A program made the translations under genes and the position numbers. Positions 9,843-18,068 of a stretch of DNA of 64,000 nucleotides are shown piece after piece. Within the stretch, counting starts at the first letter, position 1. The number at the start of each line of letters is the position of its first letter. The stretch covers positions 223,781 through 287,780 of the forward strand of contig NZ_FNUX01000001.1 in the NCBI RefSeq assembly GCF_900108305.1. Reading direction: 5' to 3'. This DNA comes from Nitrosomonas ureae. GTDB taxonomy: Bacteria; Pseudomonadota; Gammaproteobacteria; Burkholderiales; Nitrosomonadaceae. The notes below the pieces were generated by a model, which made no database searches, was not told the origin of the DNA, and was given only the letters and a program-made list of their open reading frames with translations.

Positions 9843-11024
9843 ATGTTAAACCTATCTGTTGCAACGCAAATCAGCTCTTCAACTGAAAATAATATTGCAG
9901 TAACGAGCAATTCGAATCCATCAGGAAAGAATGAATCCGACGGTGAAGAGTTTGGAAAAGTCTTGCAGCGTGAAGTCTCCGAAGCAGCAAACAAGCATGA
10001 GAAAAACGATACGCCCACTACCAATGAACGCTCCGACAGTCCAATATCCCTGGAAGAAAGTAATAATAACGATACCATCTTAACCGTACCTGAACCGGTA
10101 ACTGCGGGTGATACGGTTAGCTTTATTCATACTCTGCTGAATAATTCGACACATCCAGCCAACCTTAATCACTCACAACTTCCAGTGGATTCAATGTTCG
10201 ATCACCCTGCAAAGACTGCATCATCGAATATGCCACAAGTATCAGCCATGATATTTTCGAATTCATTGATTCCACAGGACGGTAAGCAGACTCTGAGTAT
10301 TATGGTTCCAACCGCGAATCCAATGCTTCAGCAAAAACTGACACAACATAACTTAATGGCGAATGATTATTTCTCGCTGTCCAATAATATCTGGCAGTCA
10401 TTGAGTGCGGAAAATTCTGCCGTTGACGGCAATTTATTGCCATTTCCTTCAGAAATGAGCTTAATCACGCCGAGTACTGTGGAAGAATCGATATTTTCTG
10501 CGCATAACGAGCCACTCACATCACAATCATTTGCATCACAATCACTTAGCCTAAGCAGTACTGGTACGGTAAACACTGCACCGCAGGATATTCATGTTGA
10601 CCTTCCAATAAATCAGCCAAAGTGGGGAGGTGAATTCGCCCAGAAAGTAGTTTGGTTGACTTCTCAGCAAAATCAAGTGGCTGAGATTCATCTGAATCCA
10701 GCGCATTTGGGCCCTGTCGAAGTGATGTTGACCATCACGCAGGATCAGGCAACCGCCCAATTTGTATCCCCGCACTTAGCGGTACGCGAAGCTATCCAGG
10801 AAGCCTTACCAAGGCTAAGAGAGATGATGGCCGATAACGGCATCCAACTGGGCAATGTCATGGTCGGTGCTGATTCATTCCAGCAAGAAAACAAACAACA
10901 GCAGAGTTATCAATCAGCAAAAAATACAACTAACATACTTGACCAGGAAGCGGAAACCGGAAAACATGTTGAGACAGTCACCATACCTGGGAGGCATCTG
11001 GGCATGGTCAATACTTATGCGTAA
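9843..11024 (+). CDS. fliK: flagellar hook-length control protein FliK
   Basis: FliK measures hook length and switches export specificity. The 393-residue protein has a long, low-complexity N-terminal region rich in Ser, Asn, Thr and Gln. The conserved C-terminal switch domain follows at about 260-350 (AEIHLNPAHLGPVEVMLTI, then AVREAIQEALPRLREMMADNGIQLGNVMVG). This matches the Flg_hook domain pattern, including the L-P-x-x-L-G-x-V core. It closes the fliFGHIJK block; 334 bp separate it from fliL. Confidence 0.93.
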   Translation: MLNLSVATQISSSTENNIAVTSNSNPSGKNESDGEEFGKVLQREVSEAANKHEKNDTPTTNERSDSPISLEESNNNDTILTVPEPVTAGDTVSFIHTLLNNSTHPANLNHSQLPVDSMFDHPAKTASSNMPQVSAMIFSNSLIPQDGKQTLSIMVPTANPMLQQKLTQHNLMANDYFSLSNNIWQSLSAENSAVDGNLLPFPSEMSLITPSTVEESIFSAHNEPLTSQSFASQSLSLSSTGTVNTAPQDIHVDLPINQPKWGGEFAQKVVWLTSQQNQVAEIHLNPAHLGPVEVMLTITQDQATAQFVSPHLAVREAIQEALPRLREMMADNGIQLGNVMVGADSFQQENKQQQSYQSAKNTTNILDQEAETGKHVETVTIPGRHLGMVNTYA

Positions 11025-11358
11025 TATTTCATTAGACCCGCGCCATTCGGTTTCCAGATATTTACCCCTCATGCATTAAGTATCGGATTGCCGGAAAATA
11101 GCCAAGACAGCGCTTATCCGACAATCCTGCTCTATCCATCACGCAAACAAAATCGAATTGAATTGTGTGGTAAAAAATTTTGTTTTCATATCCCTGCGAC
11201 TACGATTTCCTTCCAGAAACCGGAATCTTTAAATACTTGAGACTCTCCAACGAGTTTGGGTATCTGAAAATAGCGACACTATTTCACTGTTATTTGGCAT
11301 ATCGATTTATTGTTACGTCGAAGATAATAAATTTCGTCAAATAGCGGAGTTGAACCAA
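11025..11358. other. Intergenic region between fliK and fliL
   Basis: About 330 bp without a gene. I see no strong terminator. A short inverted repeat AAATAG/CTATTT sits near 11267-11286. The Shine-Dalgarno GCGGAG at 11344-11349 favours the ATG at 11359 over the TTG at 11350 as the fliL start. The gap suggests a separate promoter for fliLMNOPQR, but no consensus sigma-28 or sigma-54 site is evident. Confidence 0.4.
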
Positions 11359-11853
11359 ATGTCAAAATCTAGTGCAACACCCCCTGCCGCAGAGGGAAAA
11401 AATAACAAAAAGGGGCTGATAATTATTATTCTGATTGCGATCATCGCAATCTGTGCCGGTGCCGGGGGGACCTGGTACTTCATGCAGATGTCGGGAGACG
11501 GCGAAGGCGAAACTGAGAAACCAAGGCCAAAAGCAAAACCGACAACCTTCATAGATCTCGATATTTTTACCGTCAATCTTCAACCGGAAGAAAACAATCA
11601 ATACTTGCAAGTGGGATTAACTATCAAAGCCAGAGAAACCGAAGTCGTGCAAGAAATAACCAAACAAATGCCACTGATTCGAAATCGTATTCTTATGTTA
11701 CTTTCCAGTAAGAAGGCGGCTGATATTTCGAGCATTGCCGGCAAACAACAATTAAGCCAACAGGTTTCTGATGAAATCAGACAATCCATTGATTCCGAAG
11801 ATCTGCAAGAAGACGTGCGAGAAGTATTATTCACCTCGTTTGTGATTCAGTAA
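11359..11853 (+). CDS. fliL: flagellar basal body-associated protein FliL
   Basis: FliL is a single-pass inner-membrane protein that surrounds the stator and supports motor output. It has a short cytoplasmic N-terminus, one transmembrane helix (KGLIIIILIAIIAICAGAGG, about residues 20-40), an acidic/Pro-rich linker, and the periplasmic SPFH-like FliL domain (TFIDLDIFTVNLQPEENNQYL onward). The C-terminus, VREVLFTSFVIQ, matches the family. ATG 11359 is chosen because of its upstream GCGGAG. fliM starts 7 bp after the stop. Confidence 0.94.
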   Translation: MSKSSATPPAAEGKNNKKGLIIIILIAIIAICAGAGGTWYFMQMSGDGEGETEKPRPKAKPTTFIDLDIFTVNLQPEENNQYLQVGLTIKARETEVVQEITKQMPLIRNRILMLLSSKKAADISSIAGKQQLSQQVSDEIRQSIDSEDLQEDVREVLFTSFVIQ

Positions 11854-11860
11854 ATCGAAC

Positions 11861-12838
11861 ATGGCCGAAGATTTTCTCTCACAAGATGAAGTTGACGCGC
11901 TTCTGAAAAGTACCACGGGTGAAACCGATGAGGTAACCGAAGAGGCAGAGAAAGGGGGTATCCGCAATTATAATCTTGCGACACAAGAGCGCATTGTCCG
12001 GGGACGGATGCCCACTTATGAGATTATCAATGAACGGTTTGCAAGATTACTGCGTATCGGCTTATTCAATTTTATGCGCCGCACTGTGGATATCGCGGTT
12101 GGTCCGGTTAAAGTAATCAAGTTCAGCGAATTTGTACGTAACCTGGTTGTGCCCACTAATCTCAATATGGTTCATATGAAACCATTACGCGGCACAGCGC
12201 TGTTTGTTTTCGATCCCGAACTTATTTTTCTGATTGTGGATAACCTGTTTGGTGGCGACGGCAGATATCACACGCGCGTTGAAGGAAGAGATTTTACTCA
12301 GACAGAGCAGCGAATTATCCAGCGCTTATTAGGTGTGGTTTTTGACGAGTATGAAAAGTCGTGGAAATCCGTTTACCCGATTCAGTTCGAATACATCCGA
12401 TCCGAGATGAATCCCCAGTTTGCTACGATCGCTACACCAAACGAAGTGGTGGTTTGCGTGACATTTGATATTGATATGGGAAATAAAGGCGGGGGATTGC
12501 ATGTCTGTATTCCCTACTCCATGGTCGAACCGATTCGAGATACTTTATATAGCGCATTGCAAGGGGATCATTTGGAAGTCGACAAACGCTGGATTAAGTT
12601 ATTGTCGCAGCAGGTTCAAGGCGCTGAGGTGGAATTGGTTGCCAACCTCGGGGAGGCAAAAGTTACATTTGAACAAATTCTGAGCATGCAATCCGGGGAT
12701 ATTATTCCACTGGAAATCCCAAAATCCATTTCGGTATGCGTTGATGGGGTGCCCGTAATGGATTGTCGCTACGGCACTATGAACGGGCGCTATGCACTTA
12801 GGGTGAATTCAATGATTTCCAGATCGGAATTCGAATAA
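11861..12838 (+). CDS. fliM: flagellar motor switch protein FliM
   Basis: FliM is the C-ring component that binds phosphorylated CheY. The N-terminal CheY-binding peptide LSQDEVDALL is present at residues 5-14. A CheC-like middle domain follows, and then the SpoA domain that pairs with FliN, at the C-terminus (about 245-315, with GDIIPLEIPKSISVCVDGVPV). The 325-residue length is normal. The tight spacing to fliL and fliN fits one operon. Confidence 0.97.
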   Translation: MAEDFLSQDEVDALLKSTTGETDEVTEEAEKGGIRNYNLATQERIVRGRMPTYEIINERFARLLRIGLFNFMRRTVDIAVGPVKVIKFSEFVRNLVVPTNLNMVHMKPLRGTALFVFDPELIFLIVDNLFGGDGRYHTRVEGRDFTQTEQRIIQRLLGVVFDEYEKSWKSVYPIQFEYIRSEMNPQFATIATPNEVVVCVTFDIDMGNKGGGLHVCIPYSMVEPIRDTLYSALQGDHLEVDKRWIKLLSQQVQGAEVELVANLGEAKVTFEQILSMQSGDIIPLEIPKSISVCVDGVPVMDCRYGTMNGRYALRVNSMISRSEFE

Positions 12839-12854
12839 TTTATTGGAGAGCAAG

Positions 12855-13397
12855 ATGTCAGAGTCAACAGGAAATGAGCCAACAGAAACCGACGATTGGG
12901 CAGCTGCCATGGCTGAACAAGCGACAGCCTCACAAAGCAATGTCAGCAACGGCGATGGGGATACTACCGATGATTGGGCGGCAGCCATGGCTGAACAGGC
13001 AACTGCAGAGCAAAGTAGCGCAAATTCCCTGGCATCGGCTGACAAAGAACGGAATACATCGGTATCGGGTTCACAAAATGCCAGTCCATCAGTATTTCAG
13101 GAATTCTCAAAGGATGGCGAATCGCATGGAACCCGTCATGACATAGATTTGATTCTGGATATTCCAGTACAGATGACGGTGGAACTCGGTCGCACCAAGA
13201 TTGCCATCAAGAATCTATTACAGCTTGCACAAGGCTCTGTAGTAGAACTTGACGGTATGGCGGGTGAACCTATGGATGTGCTGGTTAATGGTTGCCTGAT
13301 TGCACAAGGCGAGGTTGTCGTAGTGAATGATAAATTCGGCATCCGCTTGACCGATATCATTACGCCAAGTGAACGGATTCGCAAACTTAACCGCTAG
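12855..13397 (+). CDS. fliN: flagellar motor switch protein FliN, with duplicated N-terminal motif
   Basis: FliN forms the base of the C ring and docks FliH. The C-terminal SpoA domain is intact (DLILDIPVQMTVELGRTKIAIKNLL and GEPMDVLVNGCLIAQGEVVVV, with a closing TPSERIRKLNR). I start at ATG 12855 because GGAGAG lies at 12845-12850; an upstream TTG at 12843 would sit on that ribosome-binding site. The 180-residue protein is longer than the enterobacterial form (about 137). The reason is visible: the N-terminal motif TDDWAAAMAEQATA occurs twice, at residues 12-25 and 38-51. Homologues I know have one DDLWAxAL-like copy. Confidence 0.95.
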   Translation: MSESTGNEPTETDDWAAAMAEQATASQSNVSNGDGDTTDDWAAAMAEQATAEQSSANSLASADKERNTSVSGSQNASPSVFQEFSKDGESHGTRHDIDLILDIPVQMTVELGRTKIAIKNLLQLAQGSVVELDGMAGEPMDVLVNGCLIAQGEVVVVNDKFGIRLTDIITPSERIRKLNR

Positions 13398-13407
13398 GAC
13401 TCATAAA

Positions 13408-13845
13408 ATGCTAAGCCGTTATTTATTGCTTTCTATCATGACCGTTCCGCTTCAGGCAGTGGCCGAAACTGGAAAACCAGGTTACCTCCCTCCTCCCGCC
13501 GTGATCTCAACCGAGAGTACGTTACAAATGATGGGAGGATTACTGCTGGTATTGGCGCTTATAGGAGGAATCACTTGGCTGCTTAGGCGATTTTCACTAA
13601 TACCGGCAACTTCTGCGGGCATTGTTAAAGTTATTGCAGCTACCGGAGTGGGACAACGAGAGCGAGTGGTCGTAGTTGAAATTGATAGCACCTGGCTGGT
13701 TCTTGGCGTGGCGCCCGGCCGCGTGAGTAAATTACACGCAATGACCAAGCCTGCGGCAGAAACATCCGACCCGATATCGCAAGGATCATCTGCTGTAGCT
13801 TTTGCCGAGCAACTTAACCAGAGTATAAAAAAAGAAAATGCATAA
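13408..13845 (+). CDS. fliO: flagellar biosynthetic protein FliO
   Basis: FliO is the membrane scaffold for assembly of the FliP pore. The predicted start is ATG 13408 rather than an earlier in-frame codon that lies inside fliN. It gives a signal-like N-terminus ([19 protein letters not shown]), a transmembrane helix ([22 protein letters not shown], about residues 35-56) and the cytoplasmic domain with [24 protein letters not shown], the conserved FliO core. Its last codons overlap a possible alternative fliP start. Confidence 0.9.
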   Translation: MLSRYLLLSIMTVPLQAVAETGKPGYLPPPAVISTESTLQMMGGLLLVLALIGGITWLLRRFSLIPATSAGIVKVIAATGVGQRERVVVVEIDSTWLVLGVAPGRVSKLHAMTKPAAETSDPISQGSSAVAFAEQLNQSIKKENA

Positions 13846-13942
13846 CAAGCTTCCTGCACCGATTATTCATTTACCTTCAGATCTCACTGGGATTATCCAT
13901 GGATTGTGGTCAGATCGCTTACGGTATCTGAACAAGGCAAGA

Positions 13943-14689
13943 ATGTCCCGATTGTTGCGGATAGTATTTTTCCTCACTGGTTTCATTGCCCTGCCAGCAT
14001 TTGCCCAGCAATCCGGTTTTCCAGCATTTACCAGCACCGCTAACGCCGATGGAAGCGCAACCTATACATTGAGCTTACAAACGTTATTGTTGCTCACGTC
14101 ACTGACGTTCTTGCCTGCCCTGGTATTAATGATGTCAAGCTTTACCCGCATTATCATTGTATTGTCATTGCTGAGAATGGCACTGGGCACGCAATCTTCC
14201 CCACCTAACCAAGTGTTGCTTGGATTAGCATTGTTTCTAACTTTCTTCATCATGTCGCCGGTTATCGATCGTGTTTATGCGGAAGCTTACCTGCCTTTTT
14301 CTGAAGATAAGATAAGCATCATGGAAGCGGCTGAAAAAGCGAGCGTGCCATTGAAATCATTTATGTTGCATCAAACCCGGGAAACGGATTTGGCACTTTT
14401 TGTTCAAATCTCCGAAAGCGAAGAGCTTGAAAGCCGGGATGAAGTGCCGCTGAAAATACTGGTACCGGCTTATATCACCAGCGAATTGAAAACGGCGTTC
14501 CAGATTGGTTTTGTTATCTTCATCCCTTTTCTGATTATCGATCTGGTTGTTTCCAGCGTATTGATGGCCATGGGTATGATGATGCTGTCGCCAATGATTA
14601 TTTCACTACCCTTTAAATTAATGCTTTTTGTTTTGGTCGATGGCTGGCATTTAATTATTGGTTCATTGACCCAAAGCTTTTATACTTAA
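13943..14689 (+). CDS. fliP: flagellar export gate protein FliP
   Basis: FliP forms the core of the export pore with FliQ and FliR. The protein has a cleavable-type signal ([21 protein letters not shown]), then the diagnostic [19 protein letters not shown] and [21 protein letters not shown], and the C-terminal helices ending in [17 protein letters not shown]. The frame is open to ATG 13838, which overlaps fliO. The start at 13943 gives 248 residues, close to the usual 245, and places the signal peptide at the N-terminus. The longer form would add 35 residues not seen in homologues. Confidence 0.95.
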   Translation: MSRLLRIVFFLTGFIALPAFAQQSGFPAFTSTANADGSATYTLSLQTLLLLTSLTFLPALVLMMSSFTRIIIVLSLLRMALGTQSSPPNQVLLGLALFLTFFIMSPVIDRVYAEAYLPFSEDKISIMEAAEKASVPLKSFMLHQTRETDLALFVQISESEELESRDEVPLKILVPAYITSELKTAFQIGFVIFIPFLIIDLVVSSVLMAMGMMMLSPMIISLPFKLMLFVLVDGWHLIIGSLTQSFYT

Positions 14690-14702
14690 AAGGAAACTTA
14701 TC

Positions 14703-14975
14703 ATGACTCCAGAAGGAGCGATGGCCATCGGTCGGCAGGCGCTTGAAATTACATTCATGATCTCTGCGCCGCTGCTGCTTGCGGCTTTAGCAACGGGTTT
14801 GCTCGTCAGCATTTTTCAAGCGGCAACTCAGATCAACGAAATGACCTTATCATTCATACCAAAATTATTAGTCATGTTCCTGGTTATGGTATTCGCCGGA
14901 CCCTGGATGATCACTATCATGACAGATTATATGCACCGTTTGTTCACAAGTATTCCGTGGTTGGCAGTTGGTTAG
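14703..14975 (+). CDS. fliQ: flagellar export gate protein FliQ
   Basis: FliQ is a two-helix inner-membrane subunit of the flagellar export gate. The 90-residue protein has two hydrophobic hairpins (ITFMISAPLLLAALATGLLV and IPKLLVMFLVMVFAGPWM). Between them lies the conserved SIFQAATQINEMTLSFIPK. AAAGGAAAC precedes the start, and fliR follows after about 58 bp. Confidence 0.97.
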   Translation: MTPEGAMAIGRQALEITFMISAPLLLAALATGLLVSIFQAATQINEMTLSFIPKLLVMFLVMVFAGPWMITIMTDYMHRLFTSIPWLAVG

Positions 14976-15033
14976 GTTAGGGCTTGATGATCAATTTAAT
15001 TTTCTTTAGCCAAAAGAGCAATGGGCTAATAGC

Positions 15034-15831
15034 ATGATCAACATAACTACCGCTGAATTCAATACATTACTGGCAGCATTTCTTTGGCCACTAAGCAGAA
15101 TTCTGGCGCTGATCGCAAGCGCCCCTATTTTAGGAAACCCCAGCACTCCGGTCAGAGTAAAGCTGGGGCTGGCAATCATGATTACGATTCTGGTTCTGCC
15201 ACTCGTCGAAAAATCCTTGCCGCAAATTGACCCCGCCTCCGGGATCGGTTTGGTAATCCTGTTGCAGCAAGTATTGATTGGCGTAGCCATCGGATTTGTC
15301 ATGCGCATTGTTTTTGTCGCTGTTGAAATGGCGGGTGAGCTAATTGGCCTGCAAATGGGACTGGGTTTCGCAATATTCTTTGATCCCCAGAATTCCGGAC
15401 AGATAGACATTATCGGACGTTTTCTGGGAGTAATCGCCAGTCTGGCATTTCTTGCCATGGATGGTCATCTGTTGATGATTGCCTTAATTTCACAAAGCTT
15501 CAGCACCTTACCGATAGGCTCAGCGGCACTGACAGAGGTTACATTTACCACGCTCGCAAACTGGGGGGGAGAAATTTTCAAATCCGGGTTGCAATTGTCA
15601 CTTCCTGTCCTGACAGCATTACTGATCACCAATCTTGCTCTCGGCATCCTGACCCGGGTCGCACCGCAACTCAATATCTTCGCAGTCGGTTTTCCATTAA
15701 CCCTAGCCGTTGGCTTCCTTGTTTTAGGGCTCAGCATACCTTTTTATACCCCCATTCTGGAATATCTGGTGCACGATGGTTTGAAGTTGATGATGGGCAT
15801 TCTTAATATCGATGATATCAATATGCCATAG
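15034..15831 (+). CDS. fliR: flagellar export gate protein FliR
   Basis: FliR completes the FliPQR export gate. The 265-residue protein has about six hydrophobic segments. It carries FliR hallmarks such as RILALIASAPILGNPSTPVR near the N-terminus, MAGELIGLQMGLGFAIFFDP in the middle, and a closing amphipathic part. It is the last flagellar gene of this block; about 190 bp with no visible terminator separate it from the next open frame. Confidence 0.96.
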   Translation: MINITTAEFNTLLAAFLWPLSRILALIASAPILGNPSTPVRVKLGLAIMITILVLPLVEKSLPQIDPASGIGLVILLQQVLIGVAIGFVMRIVFVAVEMAGELIGLQMGLGFAIFFDPQNSGQIDIIGRFLGVIASLAFLAMDGHLLMIALISQSFSTLPIGSAALTEVTFTTLANWGGEIFKSGLQLSLPVLTALLITNLALGILTRVAPQLNIFAVGFPLTLAVGFLVLGLSIPFYTPILEYLVHDGLKLMMGILNIDDINMP

Positions 15832-16021
15832 AAGTTATCAGATATCGCCGAAACAAATCTTGATAGACATTAATTTAAATTTTTCTCGGATAAACAGGTA
15901 ATATTTCCCTTCTTTTTCAAGGCAAATCTATTATCTAAAAACTGCTAAAGTAGTTATCCATTTTCTGGAAATCGCTTATTAACATGGATAATTCCAATAA
16001 CTGCTGGTTTGGTTAAAATTT

Positions 16022-17938
16022 ATGACATTCAAGTCACGCTTATTCAATTCACTGCGTAAATTCTCTTCATCGACGGAACCGCATCCAGATGATACGTTGG
16101 TTTTATCCACCGAAGATTCAGAGTATTGCAATGTGTCGAGTGAAAATCAGCAGTTTGCATCAGCGGATGAAATTAAACAATTGTTGGATACCGCATTCCG
16201 CGATCGACTGAGTGTTGAAGATCAAGCGATCAAAGAGGCGCATAGGCGAATTGAAGCAGAGAATATTGCCAGGGTAGCCGCTGAAGCAAGAGTCCGGGCA
16301 GAAGCCAATGCCCGAATTGCAGCTGAAACCCGGATCCAGGCTGAAGCAATGGCTACTGACCAGGCTCGCGCTAGAGCAAAGGTTGAAACACTGGCATTTA
16401 GAGAAGCCAATGCTCGCCGGGAGCTTGAAATAAAAACCAAACTACTTGCGGATGAGAAAGTAAAGGCTGAAAAAGCCTTGAATGCCTTATTGGAAGCTAA
16501 AATCAAAGCAGAAGCTTCGATTGTTCAGAAAATGCAGGAACGTGTTGAACAAGAAGCAACGATGCTGGATAAGGCACACGCAGCCGCACAAAAAGAAAAA
16601 GAAGCCACAGAAGCAGCTAAATATCGGACTCAAATGGCAAATGACGCGCATCTTGCCGCACTGACTGCAATCGAAGCGGAGACCAGAGCTGCTGCACTGG
16701 CAACAGCCAGAATCCAGGAAAAGCAAAAAATCATCGCATTGGCGGGAGCGCAGGAAGAAACTGAAAAGCAAGCGCTCGAAGAGTTGCAAATGCGCGCACG
16801 AATTGAGGCGCAAGTCCTGGCGCAAGCTTCTCGGCGCTTGGAAAAAGAGAAGCAGGCAAGAGAAATGGAAGAAGAAAGGCTGAAAGCCGAAACGATTGCC
16901 ACAAATGCAGCACTGGAAAGAGCTGAGGTTGAGGCTGTCGCTGCAGAGCAGGCTCGAAAAAGAGCTGAGTCAGATATTCGAGCAACAATTGCCGCGCGCG
17001 ATAAAATTGATGCGGAGAAAATTGCGGCAGAAATGGCAGAGTCCATTCTTGCACAAGAAAATGCAGCGGCTGCAGCTATCCAGACCCGGCTGGCTCTGGA
17101 ATCCAGGCTGCCTGAAGAAGCCAAGCAGCGGATGCAGATTGAATCAGAGGCATTGATTGCTGCCGAAATGGCTCTAAATGCAGAAAAAGAAGCTGCCGCA
17201 ATTGCAAAAGAAAAGCAAAAATCCGAAGTTGCTGCAACAAAAGAATATCAAAAACGCGCCAAGGCAGATGAGGAAGCCATCAAAGAAGCCAAAGCACGTG
17301 CCGAAGCTGAAAAATCCGCGCGGGATGCCGCGAAAAGAAAAACTGAAGCTGAAGTAAAATTAAAAGCAGCCATAGAAGCAAAGACCCAAATGGACATTTT
17401 TATCGCTCAAGAGACTAATAGCAAAGCTGATTTGGAACAACGCTTGCACGAAGATGCAGCAATTCGCGCCAAGACGATAGCGGATGCAAAGCAGGCAGCA
17501 GCGGAACGTCTTGAGATTGAACAAAAAATTACAGGCCTGGCAATCACCCGAGCGCAAGCCAAAATTATGGCTGCCAATAAAGCCAGAGGACAACTTGAGG
17601 CCGAAAAGAATGCCACCAGAATTGCATTGGAGAAAGCGAGAAAAGAATCCTCAGCTCTGGCCGCCATGCAAGAACGTATAGCCCTGGAATCAGCCGCACT
17701 GGAAGCTGCCGCAGCCAGAGAAGCTGTTGAGACAATGGCAAAGGAAGCACTGTTTGCCCGTTCTCAAGCCGATAAAGAGGCAACCGCCGCAGCTACTGTA
17801 AGAATACGGGCAGAAATTGCCGCTGCAGAACATTCCCGCAACAACATAACCTCAGAAACAAGAAATCAACTTCCGCATAATTCCAAGTTAACTCCCGCAA
17901 CCGCAAGCTCTCTTTCCGGCGCATCGAAAGCGCAGTAA
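16022..17938 (+). CDS. Large Ala/Glu/Lys-rich coiled-coil protein of unknown function
   Basis: I do not recognise a named family. After about 60 polar residues (with FKSRLFNSLRKFSSS at the start) the 638-residue protein is one almost unbroken helical, low-complexity stretch to about residue 610. It is dominated by Ala, Glu, Lys and Arg with 7-8 residue spacing, for example AEARVRAEANARIAAETRIQ near residue 90. Aromatic residues and Gly/Pro are nearly absent from the helix. A Ser/Thr/Asn-rich tail ends it. No signal peptide or membrane span is seen. Such a composition fits a long rod, scaffold or TolA/intermediate-filament-like protein. It lies just after fliR in the same direction and ends before a strong hairpin. 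A flagellar or cell-envelope link is inference from position only. Confidence 0.8.
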   Translation: MTFKSRLFNSLRKFSSSTEPHPDDTLVLSTEDSEYCNVSSENQQFASADEIKQLLDTAFRDRLSVEDQAIKEAHRRIEAENIARVAAEARVRAEANARIAAETRIQAEAMATDQARARAKVETLAFREANARRELEIKTKLLADEKVKAEKALNALLEAKIKAEASIVQKMQERVEQEATMLDKAHAAAQKEKEATEAAKYRTQMANDAHLAALTAIEAETRAAALATARIQEKQKIIALAGAQEETEKQALEELQMRARIEAQVLAQASRRLEKEKQAREMEEERLKAETIATNAALERAEVEAVAAEQARKRAESDIRATIAARDKIDAEKIAAEMAESILAQENAAAAAIQTRLALESRLPEEAKQRMQIESEALIAAEMALNAEKEAAAIAKEKQKSEVAATKEYQKRAKADEEAIKEAKARAEAEKSARDAAKRKTEAEVKLKAAIEAKTQMDIFIAQETNSKADLEQRLHEDAAIRAKTIADAKQAAAERLEIEQKITGLAITRAQAKIMAANKARGQLEAEKNATRIALEKARKESSALAAMQERIALESAALEAAAAREAVETMAKEALFARSQADKEATAAATVRIRAEIAAAEHSRNNITSETRNQLPHNSKLTPATASSLSGASKAQ

Positions 17939-17975
17939 TCGCAACTGAATCGACAGTTAACCAGATTTATCGAAA

Positions 17976-18025
17976 TATGCCTCTAAGCCATTCTCAGGTC
18001 AACCTGAGAATGGCTTAGAGGCATA
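17976..18025. terminator. Perfect 24-bp stem hairpin between convergent genes
   Basis: Left arm 17976-17999 and right arm 18002-18025 are exact reverse complements with only CA between them, so the tip pairs must open. It lies between the converging coiled-coil and porin genes and could stop transcription from both sides. Neither side has a clear T-run, so a canonical intrinsic terminator is not certain. Confidence 0.65.
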
Positions 18026-18068
18026 AACTAAAAAGTCTCCGGAAAATCCGGGGCGATTCATTTGCAGA

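Noticed and set aside
16222..17667. Several long minus-strand frames inside the coiled-coil gene
   Set aside because: They are the mirror of a low-complexity Ala/Glu-rich sequence, giving Ser/Ala/Arg-rich products without ribosome-binding sites.
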